Shown one piece after another: positions 11,067 to 20,739 of a DNA stretch of 64,000 nt. Each line of letters starts with the position of its first letter. Position 1 is the stretch's first letter. The notes below the pieces were generated by a model. That model was not told the DNA's origin. It searched no databases and saw only the letters and a program-made list of their open reading frames with translations. Source of the DNA: Tanypteryx hageni (lineage: Eukaryota > Arthropoda > Insecta > Odonata > Petaluridae); the NCBI GenBank assembly GCA_028673005.1, contig CM054116.1, positions 70,569,315 through 70,633,314 on the forward strand, given 5' to 3'. The position numbers and the translations under genes are program-made.

Positions 11067-11690
11067 TTAGTATCCCCAATCCGAAATTCCGATATCCGAA
11101 ATATTCCGAAGTCCGTAACATTGTATTAACTCGCTTCTCAGTCCTGAGTTTTTTGAAATATCTTTGGATAATATGAACATAGTGCCGCCCAGTGATTTAG
11201 AAATGATGAAACTATTCAATATTGTCACGTTCATTAAGTGAAAAAATACCTTTTTAGTCCACTTCCATGTCCGTTGATTAATCGAATAAATATTTGCCAT
11301 TCGATCTCCTTTGTTTACAAATCGCATGTTTCGATTGTAGTCCTGAAAAATGGCTGGCTTTACAGCACATCCATGTTCATCCCAGAAATTACCATTTACA
11401 GGTGGATTGTGCATGTTTGTTGGTAGATGTACGTTTCGTTTGCCGTCAAATCTTTTTTTACTTGAACACGTATACAGTATCACCCCTTTTTAGTTTCTGT
11501 ATCTTTCCGTCAAAACTTTTTGGCATTCCTTTGCGATTGGATCTAACAGTCCCGCAACAATAAATTTTTCGTGTCTTCAGATCATCAAATAAGTGAGGAG
11601 ATGAGAAGAAATTATCCATAAAAAGTTTATGTCCAACTCTCCCAGTCAGTTTCCTTACAGTTGCGTGAATGGCAGTGCGGAAGCGGCGTA
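11067..11690 (-). pseudogene. piggyBac transposase, C-terminal half, broken
   Basis: Read from 11690 leftward, the first frame contains GHKLFMDNFFSSPHLFDDL. That is the piggyBac DDE-domain signature around its second catalytic Asp (in MDNFF), followed by CGTVRSNRKGMP. The frame then hits a stop near 11465, and homology continues in a neighbouring frame from 11483 through PTNMHNPP, DEHG, KPAIFQDYNRNM and RTWKWTKKVFFHL to a stop at 11067. The usual third-Asp motif GVDKxD reads FVNKGD, so its first Asp is Asn. The N-terminal third and first catalytic Asp are absent, as is the usual Cys-rich tail. It cannot encode an active enzyme. The fragment has no piggyBac termini and lies inside Tigger ends, head to head with the Tigger remnant. 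Confidence 0.85.
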
Positions 11691-11754
11691 GCAGCTCCTT
11701 ACAAATCAGAAGAAAAAGAAACTCACTTAGTTATTCCACAAATTGAAACGAAAT

Positions 11755-12008
11755 AGCTGAAATGGTTTTAAATCAAGGAGATTGTGGAGATAGTGACGAT
11801 GTAGATGAAATTGTTAAAACTGAAGTAAAAATCCCCATAAACGACATGGTAAATATGTGATGAACTAATTGAAGGACTGGAGCAGTGTGACTTTATTACA
11901 GAACAAGAAATAATGTCAATATATAAGATAAAAGAAAGACTTTTAATACAAAAACCTTCGGTAATGAGGCAAATACAGGAAATATTTAAAAAAGGCCATC
12001 CAATACGA
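11755..12008 (+). pseudogene. Tigger (TIGD-like) transposase C-terminal remnant
   Basis: The plus strand encodes an acidic segment (DCGDSDDVDEIV) and then, after a one-base frame change near 11855, CDELIEGLEQCDFITEQEI, SIYKIKERLL and KPSVMRQ, ending near 12005. This matches the C-terminal tail I know from Tigger1/TIGD1-type proteins of the pogo group. The DNA-binding and DDE domains are missing, replaced on the left by the minus-strand piggyBac fragment. It lies just inside the right Tigger terminus, as expected for the original element. Frameshift and truncation make it non-functional. Confidence 0.75.
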
Positions 12009-12098
12009 TCATATCATGTATTCCAAAATCCGGAAAAAATCCAAAATCCGAAACAATCTTGGTCCCAAGCATTTCGGATTAGGGATACTCAACCTGTA

Positions 12099-13185
12099 AT
12101 GATCGTTTAAAAAACAAAAATCGTTTTACACTTTTATTCGACCCACAAAATCGTATTGTCATATTGTATCCCAGTGACGGGTTGGTATTAAATACAGTGA
12201 TCATCTCCTAAATATCTTCCAAACATATGCGATAAAAAATGAGCTCTTTTTAAAGCATAAAATTGATAACTGACGTACATTACTATATTAATTTTCATTC
12301 AAGTAGAAGATTAAACGTAATCAAAAATGTGTGATCAAGTTCGTGCACAGAGGGGAAGTACAAAAATACATAAAATAGCTGTTAATTAAATTAAGAAAAG
12401 AGAATGACTGAAGAGTAGTGCGCGCAGATCGGAGGAAAATGGGACCAAGGTTACGACACAGAAACGGAAAAATCTGATTATGTGCCGGATAATGAACATT
12501 ATCTGCGAATTCCTGGGGATCAGCGCAGCGGTGGAAGACAGGAAGTCGCTCTAACAATTGAGGGAAGGCCTTCGCGTCCAAGAATATTTCTCGAGAGGAG
12601 AGGTCTCTGCGACACACTTATCTTAAGAGAGATCAAAATTATGACTCGGACGCGCGTTCTATCTTACCTAAAGGGATTATATTAGAAAAAAATAGAATGA
12701 AGAGAATTTATTTACGTTGGCCGCAGACTAAAACGAAGGATACGGAAATTTACCGTGTTAATTTTGCAATGAATTGCGTCTGTCGGTGTCAAAATTTCCA
12801 AAAATGTTTTATCATCACTGTGTCGACTTCTAAAGATTGAGAATTTCTAACAGATGGCGTTACGATTAAAATGCGTCCATCCAACGTCTGTCTTATAGTT
12901 TGAAATTGTTTTGGTGTGTGCTTTTTGTAAATGTGTCGGAATCTGTTTTATTGTTTTTTTTTCTTAAATTGATATCGTAACACAAAGGATTTCATAAGCG
13001 CCCTACGACATCGAAATATTAAGATGATATTTTAGAAAATGTCCCAAAAATTATTTGTTGAGGCTATATCAGACTGTCTCACCCCTTACGAGTATACTAC
13101 CATTCAATTAAATTGAAAGCTTCGGGTTTTATCAACAGATCGCAATTATCGCAAAGAGAACTCATTCATGATACATTATAAAGCG
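12099..13185. other. non-coding DNA, no gene seen
   Basis: AT-rich with a slightly GC-richer patch at 12420-12660. Frames of 67-98 codons lack domains. I see no paired transposon ends. Confidence 0.5.
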
Positions 13186-13194
13186 TGACGTAAG

Positions 13195-13400
13195 TAAGTA
13201 GGGATACGATATCGAAACGAAAGTATCGATACCGTAATCATATGATGTATCGAATGAAAAGTATCGATACCACAAAAGTATCGGACCGAAAGTACCGATA
13301 TCACTAGAAAATCGAAAGAAAAGAATCGAGTACGAAAGTACTTGGTATCGAAAGGAAATTACCGATGTGAGTCAAGTATAGATACTTTTCCCGTATCCCT
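13195..13400. mobile_element. small DNA element rich in TATCGATA motifs
   Basis: The identical direct repeat tgacgtaag flanks it at 13186-13194 and 13401-13409. The left end contains AGGGATACGATATC and the right end inverted starts AGGGATACGGGAAAAGTATC, so the tips are inverted. The interior holds repeated agtatcgatacc, ccgatatc and atcgaa units on both strands. The 8-9-bp duplication suggests a hAT-like MITE, but the tip family is not one I recognise. It has no coding capacity. Confidence 0.65.
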
Positions 13401-13580
13401 TGACGTAAGGAGATGACCGGAAAATGGAATGTTGCCTTTATTTAGCAAGGCTTCAGCAATGACTCGGTCAATGATCACATGATTAGCGACGAAAATGCTT
13501 TTAAAGGTATTAATCGTAAAGAATTTTTTGATTTGGCACATAATTTATCTTAAGTTAGTAGATTTCATGCAGGCCAATGA

Positions 13581-13833
13581 CAGGGACGGATCCAGAAACT
13601 TCTCAAATAGGGAAGAGGGGGATCACCCTTCCTCTTGAATTCGCCACTGCCGACAATCCTCTATTCCGAAAATCTATGACACAGTCCTAGTCTTTCTTTC
13701 CCCTCTCTAGGGCGTTGTGTGAATCGCAGAATCGAGGAATTTTGCGCGGAATGCGTTTCATGATGCATCAAATGAGGACATCCAAAGGAGGAGATCGTTC
13801 CCTTGGTAGCCCCACTCCTTGGATCCGCCACTG
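13581..13833. mobile_element. hAT-type MITE
   Basis: Left tip CAGGGACGGATCCAG; right tip inverted CAGTGGCGGATCCAAG. The 8-bp flanking repeats are gccaatga (13573-13580) and gctaatga (13834-13841), one mismatch. Internal sequence near both ends contains related phrases (attcgccactg; ggatccgccactgg). No transposase is encoded. This is a third distinct hAT tip sequence in the first 14 kb. Confidence 0.85.
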
Positions 13834-13947
13834 GCTAATGAGAGACACAACCGAGTAATCCTTTCAGCGCGTGGAAGCAAAAATACTTAACCTAAATTGA
13901 TTTCAGCCCTTTAACACCGATGTCATTTAAATATAATCATTATTAGA

Positions 13948-14955
13948 AAAATCTGATGGGGCCACCACATGACTTTCTCCATACCTGTAATATTTGCTAA
14001 AAATTCCAAATAGGTTAAACGATAATAAATGTTTTAAGGAACTGCGAGAAAAATTTAGACTGGCTCGTGTTAAATAGCTGGGACCACATTGAAAACTGAC
14101 CGCCGCTCAGACTTCACAACCGTCATTAACTCGGATTAGCCGTTTGAAACTCGAGGATTCGTCCCGAAACCGAGCTCAGGTACCTGCCCCCTCGCAGCAG
14201 GGGATCTCTAGCCATCCAAATCATTTTAAATAAAATTTAAACATTTTTATGTTGTTAAATTAGTGAGAAATTAACTCAAGCATCGAATCCGGGTAAATTC
14301 GCTGATTAAGAGCGTCTTTTAAGCGTAATTCTACGATAAATAATAAGATATTTACGCTCACATGTAATCTTGACGCCCAGGAATATTAATCTTTTAAGAG
14401 TTTATGGGACGGGATTGTATTGGGAACAGTTTATGACTATGTAGTTGTAGTAACAATTCTGGGCCATTCTGTTAATATGCGAGCTCGGTTTTGGGCCGGG
14501 CCCTCGAGTTTCGCACTCCTAAATCGAGTTGATGACGGCCGTGAGGTCTATACAGCAGTCATTTTTGAATGTGGTCCCAGCTATTTAACATCAGCCTTAC
14601 AAAGAACAGAAATAAACTCAAACCGTAACTTTCTGATGTTGGATATTAAGAAAATAAAAAGTAGCGTTACTAACGTAAGACGTAACTAAGCGTAGTGTTT
14701 ACAATAGTTGCCGGTAGGTGGTGTGGTGGTGGTAGATAAAAAATATAATTTTTAAATATTTCTTAAGCAATGCAAAAACGTAAAAAATAAAATTTCATAT
14801 TAATATAATTAATAGTTTTTGAGTTAGAGCACCCACAAAATATCGGTCACAGACACACACACACACAGACACCCACGGACATAATCGAGAAAATAGTAAA
14901 AACGTGTTCAGAAAACAATGCTTTCTCTATATTTCGCATATGGAGAAAGTAAAAA
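13948..14955 (+). repeat. dispersed repeat, copy A (interrupted)
   Basis: Closely related to 37745-38524 in the same orientation. Shared landmarks are ccaccacatgac, ccaaataggtta, tttacaaagaacagaaataa-type sequence, gcgttacta, tttttgagttrgagcaccca and tatggagaaagtaaaaa. Both copies carry actttctccata near the start and its inverse tatggagaaagt at the end, so it may be a DNA transposon with short inverted tips. Copy A holds a 535-bp long-TIR insertion at 14062-14596 and a (CA)n-rich patch near 14852-14868. It lacks about 50 bases present in copy B near the 3' end. No coding frame is recognisable. Confidence 0.8.
14062..14596. mobile_element. long terminal-inverted-repeat element inside dispersed repeat copy A
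   Basis: The first 116 bases (14062-14177) and the last 116 (14481-14596) are inverted copies of about 80 per cent identity, starting GGCTcgTGTTAAATAGCTG. The interior of about 300 bases is AT-rich with no transposase. Copy B of the host repeat reads straight across the site, so joining 14061 to 14597 reproduces the copy B length with no duplicated bases. TTAA occurs 8 bases inside each end (14070-14073, 14585-14588). However, piggyBac-type boundaries there would leave extra bases not found in copy B. Confidence 0.8.
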
Positions 14956-17117
14956 TGGTATTACATATCGGAAGTTAAAAATATGTCAACATGCAGATAA
15001 GCATGTAAAAATTTTAAAAATTACATTGAAATTAGAAACAAGAAATTATACGTAATTATGTAGCAAAAATATTAATTGTGCGTACAAAATCATTTAGACG
15101 AATATTTAATTAAATTCATTGTGCTTTTTATGTGATAGTGGTCGTACGTCATCATCTTAAAATACTGTCTCAAAAAAGGCACAAAAAGTACGGTACAGCA
15201 CAATTTTTGGGCAACTTTAACTTGCGAAACGTGAAGTCATAGAACGGCATTTTCTGTCGAATCTAAAAGACTCTTAGTCGCTGAAATTAAATCTCAATGA
15301 GTATGAATATAAGTAAAATGAGGATAATTCATACATAAACCATGTGTTTGATCAATAATATTCTTGCGTAAACAATAATTAAAGAGGAGAGTTGGTGATA
15401 ATTTCCACCGCAAATAGACAATTTTAAGGCGATGTAGAACTGAAGCATGAAGAAATATCTCCGACATTTCTGTAACGTTTTTATTTGCTGTTCTTTTTCT
15501 GCATTAGTGATAAATGTTTATACGATTCTGCCATTTTTTATCCTCTCTGAAGATTTGTCGCCAAGAAAAAGCACAAGCAAATTCTAATCCAAATTTACTG
15601 TAGTCTCGTGTCGATATATAAGTCCATTTTAAAATGATTCATTATAAACATTTATTTTAAAGTTAGATATGTAATCCTCACTCTATTGGCAAGCGTGACC
15701 CAATCGTTAAACCGCGATGGAAGTTTTGTTTAAATTCTATGGGATATTTCCAATTAATGATAAGGTGAATTCGATGCCTGGATGTTCTAAATCTTGTGAA
15801 TTGCTCTCCAAATAAAAGATAAAAGCACAAATTCTTTATTTTGAAAAGAGCAATGATTATATTTGGAATGGCTTATTCAAACGATTACACGTGACCAATT
15901 AATATCGAGATTTATCCACGGAAATCAAACCGACCGTCGAAATATCGTTAGTGCATTGAGTCCTTTCTTGTTTCATTTAAAAAATTTAGTTGCTTACATC
16001 ATATAATGAATGTCGTTCTGTTCCATTTATCACGATATACAAGGCATACTCGTTTCCTACTTTCTCTAATCTTATCGAGGCTTCGTAACGACACGGTATT
16101 TATTTCTCCAATCGCTCTTTTAATGAAGGGAAAATTATGTTGCGCACGAATAAGCGAATTCTCTACGTAATCCACCACGTAATATGCCTGCAATTTAAGG
16201 CCAAAGAGAATCCATAGAAAGATGGAGCTAAGTAAAATCGCCCGATCTCCCGAACACGATGAGGATCAAACCCATTCAACCATCTATCCCGAATCGGGCA
16301 ACGACCAACCAAAACTGAACCCAATTGCTGACGAACACCTTTGCTACTATTATCGTTTTGTGGACATTAAAGATCGCCGAAATCTTCAAACGAACTCTTG
16401 AAAGTTTTCTACGAGCCCTCGCCATACAGCGATTCATGACGACTCCATATTTTTTTGCTACCAACGAAAGAACTTCACGGCTATTAGAAACTTTTTCTGA
16501 GGGCTTCAGTGATTTTAGGAAGTGTCCATTCCTCTGAAGGCGAGACCTTGTTACGTGCTTTCCGAAATTGATGCGGGAGGCATACATTTCTGAAAAAGTC
16601 GTCCAAAAAAGACATTTTAGGTGCTTAAATGACCAGGAAAATTGCATAACCAATAAAAGAGATGGGGCAACTGCGAACCCTCGCGTATACTTTGTTATTT
16701 TTACACTGCTTTCTTCGAAATGCAGTGCACCACATCAAGCGAGAGAAACAGCTAAATTGACACTGATTAATCTTCGTAAAACCAGTTATGAGAAACTGAC
16801 TGATATATGTGACACTCACGTAAATTGGAAAAATATACACTAGACCTGAAGAATCTAACGGGAGAAGTCGTGTTAAGTTTGTTGAACGACAAAAATAATA
16901 TCGGTTGATATAATTACTGTCGCCATAAAACGATCGAGTAAACATAATGCGCATTTCAACCACAATGTAACATCTCCAATTTTAATGCAGCGAAAGACTT
17001 ATTTAAATAAACAGCGATCGGCGAATTACTATCGAGGAAGCCTACGTTGTCACTGGAATGCGCATTTGGTTTACTCAGACGTACCATTGTCACTGGAGTG
17101 ACCATATTCTCCTAATG
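14956..17117. other. AT-rich non-coding DNA, no gene seen
   Basis: AT-rich to about 16200, then a mixed region at 16260-16960 where frames of 60-125 codons overlap on both strands without recognisable domains. A short duplicated phrase (ttgtcactgga) lies at 17048-17095. Confidence 0.5.
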
Positions 17118-17165
17118 CAGAGATTCTCAACTGGGAGGGGACTTGTTCTACATCAGGGGCGAGCT
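17118..17165 (+). mobile_element. possible solitary hAT left tip
   Basis: CAGAGATTCTCAACTGGGAG followed by a GGGGC-rich phrase resembles a hAT terminus. I could not find a matching inverted right end or an 8-bp repeat, so this may be a truncated copy. Confidence 0.3.
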
Positions 17166-17559
17166 AAATTTTCTACATGGCTGGCCGCATTGGTGGTTGC
17201 TAATTCTTCATGTTGGAAGTGGTCAATGCATCTTGCCTTGCCGGATTAGAGATTAAAGTTAAGTTACCGGGATGTACTGGGGTATCATTTAAGCGAAATG
17301 AGTTTTTTTTTTAGAGTTGACATTCCAATAATTAAGTTAGTATTTTCAGACGTTTGAATTTTGGTGTTAAATTTTACGGATCTCTTTTTCAACATAGCTT
17401 GCAAGCCACGCAAAAATCTCTCGAGGGACGCATACGGGGTGTGGGCAGTAGGTTACCCATCCGTGCTCTATATGGCCCTCTTTATTGATTTAAGAAGCTC
17501 TAAGCGATAAAGTTGTAACTGAAAACCAATTATCGACCCTAGTTACAGTAATAAAAGTA

Positions 17560-17645
17560 CAGTAAACCCTTGATATTTGCGGGAGATACGTTTCTGGGAA
17601 TCGCCGCGAATATCAAAACCGCGAACCTTAAGACCAAAGACTTAA
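17560..17645 (+). mobile_element. solitary Tigger/pogo-type terminus
   Basis: After TA (17558-17559) the sequence reads CAGTAAACCCTTGATATTTG, then the self-similar gcgaatatcaaaaccgcg phrase. This is characteristic of Tigger/pogo ends, which repeat a short motif in their tips. No matching right end was found, so the copy is truncated. Confidence 0.6.
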
Positions 17646-18164
17646 AGGAAAAAGGGGGGTTAGTTAGGTGGGTCATTCATATGGAAACCAAGGCGAACGT
17701 CCATGATCAGTAAAAATAAACGTATCATAAGTGCAATAACCATGCTAATTATAAAATTTATTTATGAAGAATGAATGGAAAAAATACTTTTAAATGACGA
17801 TGATTGACCAAGTAAAATAATTTCAAGTAATCAATGATATTTTATGAGTTGACCAAGAAGAAAAGATGAGCAAGACAACTTTGTGGAATTCCATTCTAAG
17901 GAAGTAAAACATAAAACTTGGAAAAAATTCCACTGTATTTGAAAGGCATGATCTAGGTTTCAACGTGACAACGTCATCATCACCTGATGAGATACCAATA
18001 GATTGAAGCCATGAGTTGACTTAGGAATTATTAATTTTTTTAAATTAAACGTTTTGATTGGTACGATATACGTAGCAACGTAATAAATTTGGAAAATTGT
18101 AATACTTCTAGAGATAAAATAAGAAGCTTCCTGATGCCAGTCTTTTGGCAAAAATATAATGATA
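17646..18164. other. AT-rich non-coding DNA
   Basis: AT-rich with no coding pattern. It may include decayed interior sequence of the Tigger element whose left end lies at 17560. Confidence 0.45.
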
Positions 18165-18194
18165 CGAGAGAGAGAGAGAGAGAGAGGAGAGAGA
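18165..18194 (+). repeat. (GA)n microsatellite
   Basis: A GA run with one interruption. A pyrimidine-rich stretch follows at 18247-18446, including (CT)n and (TATC)n patches. Confidence 0.9.
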
Positions 18195-18446
18195 AACTTC
18201 AGCGTGGGGGGAAAAAGGCTTGATGTAGTTTCGCTTAACCATCCACACTACCACCAACTTATCTTGCTCCACCTTTCCCTCCCTCCCTCCGTATCTCGCC
18301 CAAACGCCCAAGAGAGTGACTACTCACTCACCTACTCCCTTCTTGACCCTCCATCTCGCCGCCAATCTCTTTCGCTTTCTCTCACCCCTCCCCATTCCCC
18401 TTGCCGCCCCCCTTTATCTATCTATCTCTCTCTCTTTCTTTCACAG

Positions 18447-18732
18447 CCCCAGGAGGTGTTTTCGATCGGTGCACGTCAAAACGTCCGACGCCAAGAAACG
18501 CCAAAACCGACACCGCAGAAGCCGCTGCGATTGATCGGCGCCCCAAGGGCCGACCTTTCCCGACGAACGGTGTAAAACCGAAAAAAATTGGAATCGCAAA
18601 GATCGGGCGAGGTCGAAGAAAGGAGCGGAGACGATCGCAGGTGTAAAGGCGATGAGGTGAAGGAAGGATCGGCTGATTCGCGTGCATCGGAGTACGTCTT
18701 CAGAGAAGGATTTTTGGATCAACGCGCTTAAG
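18447..18732 (+). other. candidate internal or untranslated exon
   Basis: A long polypyrimidine tract ends in ttctttcacag at 18446, a strong splice-acceptor match. A CpG-rich 286-base segment follows, ending CTTAAG at 18732 before GTAGGG, a strong donor match. All three plus-strand frames contain a stop inside (near 18534, 18575 and 18646), so if spliced it would be untranslated or part of a non-coding RNA. The CpG-rich segment contrasts with the AT-rich DNA that follows. Chance matching remains possible because the pyrimidine tract is low-complexity. Confidence 0.3.
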
Positions 18733-19084
18733 GTAGGGTTCTGCGGCTAATTGGAAACGTCGTGTGTAGCAAAAAGCCGTGACGATACATCTGCTTATTA
18801 GATCTAAAATTGGTATCCTAAATACGCATTTTCTAGGGGCCTTGTGCTCGCCTCAGAGCTCTACCTGAAGGTCTAAACGTGTATTTCGTTTAACTAACTG
18901 TGGCTCCGTGGAAGTTTTTGATATTATTCATAACAGATTGCAATTTGTTTCATTCGTTTAATCCATACAAATTTAGGCTGATATTTATTTCTCGTTTTAT
19001 TGAATGCTTTAAAAAATATAATCATGACCACACCTTATGAAATAATTTATTGAAAAACTAGAAAAAAGAGATTAGGCTGGAAAC
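18733..19084. other. AT-rich non-coding DNA
   Basis: No gene or element is visible. It would be intronic if the donor at 18733 is used. Confidence 0.45.
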
Positions 19085-19155
19085 TATATATATATAATTA
19101 TATATATATATATATTTATATATTTGTAAGCACCTTGGAACGAACAGTTGTAAAC

Positions 19156-19236
<81 letters not shown>
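19085..19236. repeat. (AT)n microsatellite
   Basis: Interrupted AT repeat at 19085-19125 and an uninterrupted 78-base (AT)n at 19159-19236. The open minus frame of alternating Y and I is a by-product. Confidence 0.95.
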
Positions 19237-19238
<2 letters not shown>

Positions 19239-19529
19239 GTAACTATCATAGAACAGAATTACAATATTTCTATTGTTATTAACTTCATATGCTTCTCGCG
19301 TGAGATCGTTAATATTCTCGAGATCTTACCTATTTTCAGAATTACGGTTCCTTGTTAATCTATTACTTAATTTCCTGATTTCCTGTTGTGTGTTATTTGA
19401 TCTATAACATTCTCCACAATTTTTAAATTAAGCCCATATTATGAAAATTATTACTTTAAGCATTAAAGAAAATCGAAGGAAACACTAATGGCTAAATACG
19501 ATCGAAGCATTTTCCCCCCTTTCATATTT

Positions 19530-20205
19530 CTGGGGAACCAAGAGTATCTCGTTGGATGTTAATTATTCGTTGGACCGAGAAGAGATTCTAGTTTCAAACT
19601 CGATTAAATATCTCGGAGTCACGATCCATCGTAATCTCTCGTGGGACACCCACAATCGCCGATTGATAGGTGCCGCTATAAAAAACCTGGTCTTTTTTAT
19701 AGGGAGAAAATTCGAAATTGTTCCGAAAAAGTGAAAGAATTATGATATTTATCCTTGGTTCGCCCGCAGCTGTATGGGATCCCTACGAAAAGGGACTCAC
19801 TAACGAGATAGAAAAGGTTCAGCGCAGGGCAGCTAGATTTGTAAAGAGGAATTACGATAGTAAACAAAGCGTACCTCAATAATAGAAAATCTGAAATGGA
19901 CATCGTTAGACGAACGTAGGCTGCAGGCTATATTTCAGCTACTGGTAAATTTGATGTCGGAGGAACTAGCGAATGATGTAGTAGGGCTTATCAGAAGCCC
20001 GACGTATCTCGGAAGGCAGGACGGTGAGGATAAGATTCTCGAGATCGACTGTAAAACGGAGCGATATAGAGGATCGTTTTTCCCTAGGACGATAAGAGAG
20101 CATAATAGGAGAAGATAACGTAGGAAAACTATAGACCCTTAGTGCACTGCACCCCCTGCCATCCACCAAAAAGGTTACTTGCAGGGTATCATGTAGATGG
20201 ATAAG
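19530..20205 (+). mobile_element. CR1/Jockey-type LINE, 5'-truncated, frame-shifted
   Basis: The plus strand encodes the end of a reverse-transcriptase polyprotein. First comes SNSIKYLGVTIHRNLSWDTH (19594-19653), the YLGV motif after the RT fingers and palm. Then, in shifted frames, come AAVWDPYEKGLTNEIEKVQR with RAARFVKR (near 19766-19850), LKWTSLDERRLQAIFQLL (near 19890-19945) and EDKILEIDCKTERYRGSFF with PRTIREHNR (near 20025-20110). This order is that of the conserved C-terminus of CR1/Jockey-clade LINEs. Stops and at least two frame changes break it. The endonuclease and catalytic RT core are absent, as usual for 5'-truncated copies. The 3' end reads catgtagatggataagtac near 20190, with a short AT-rich tail. 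Confidence 0.85.
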
Positions 20206-20449
20206 TACAATAGAGATAACTTTGTTATTTACACATCATAACGTGAATATGAATAGTCTCTGATGTGTATATCTTTTTAAATCAAACTTCCTCAATAGTA
20301 ACAACGTTTTTATTTATTTATAACAAAGCAGCACGTGCTTTGTTCGGATGAATTAAGTTCACTGAAACTTAAATCAAAGTGAAATACGTTGTGAAGAACA
20401 GCTCCTATAACATATTTAATGAAAGCTCATTAAAAAGTCGAAGAGTCGA
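20206..20449. other. AT-rich flank between LINE and inverted repeat
   Basis: Nothing recognisable. Confidence 0.5.
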
Positions 20450-20505
20450 ATGAGCTGGAATTGAACTCAATACACATTTCAAAATTGCCACATAAATACC
20501 ATTTT

Positions 20506-20573
<68 letters not shown>

Positions 20574-20736
20574 CTAAAGGAAAAGAAAAGGTAGTGATGA
20601 GGGTGGCAACAAGGTGTTGAGGGAAGCCCAGCGGACAGCGGATATATATATATATATACACACTCGATTCTCGTAAAAGGAAAATGGTATTTATGTGGCA
20701 ATTTTGAAATGTGTATTGAGTTCAATTCCAGCTCAT
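20450..20736. repeat. perfect 59-bp inverted repeat with (AT)n in its loop
   Basis: 20450-20508 and 20678-20736 are exact reverse complements over 59 bases, starting atgagctggaattgaactca on the left. The 169-base loop starts with (AT)n (20509-20571), then a unique GA-rich segment, then (AT)n (20642-20659). Another short (AT)n follows the right arm. Absence of any mismatch implies a very recent origin, gene conversion, or an assembly or template-switch artefact. No coding content. Confidence 0.95.
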
Positions 20737-20739
20737 ATA

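Larger units (their letters stand above)
11062..12096 (+). mobile_element. Tigger/pogo-type transposon containing a piggyBac transposase fragment
   Basis: The left end begins CAGGTTTAGTATCCCCAATC and the right end inverted begins CAGGTTGAGTATCCCTAATC, followed by further TCCGAAA repeats, as in Tigger elements of the Tc1/mariner superfamily. TA dinucleotides flank it at 11060-11061 and 12097-12098, the expected target duplication. The right half encodes a Tigger transposase C-terminus on plus. The left half encodes, on minus, the C-terminal half of a piggyBac transposase, a different superfamily. No piggyBac tips or TTAA duplication border the piggyBac part. The element is non-autonomous. Confidence 0.85.

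Noticed and set aside
14070..14588. piggyBac-type MITE bounded by TTAA
   Set aside because: The inverted repeat extends 8 bases beyond each TTAA, and the empty copy at 37.8 kb lacks those extra bases, so the boundaries lie further out.
19058..19249. Tyr-Ile repeat frames over the AT microsatellites (also 20479-20661)
   Set aside because: Direct translation of (AT)n; not proteins.
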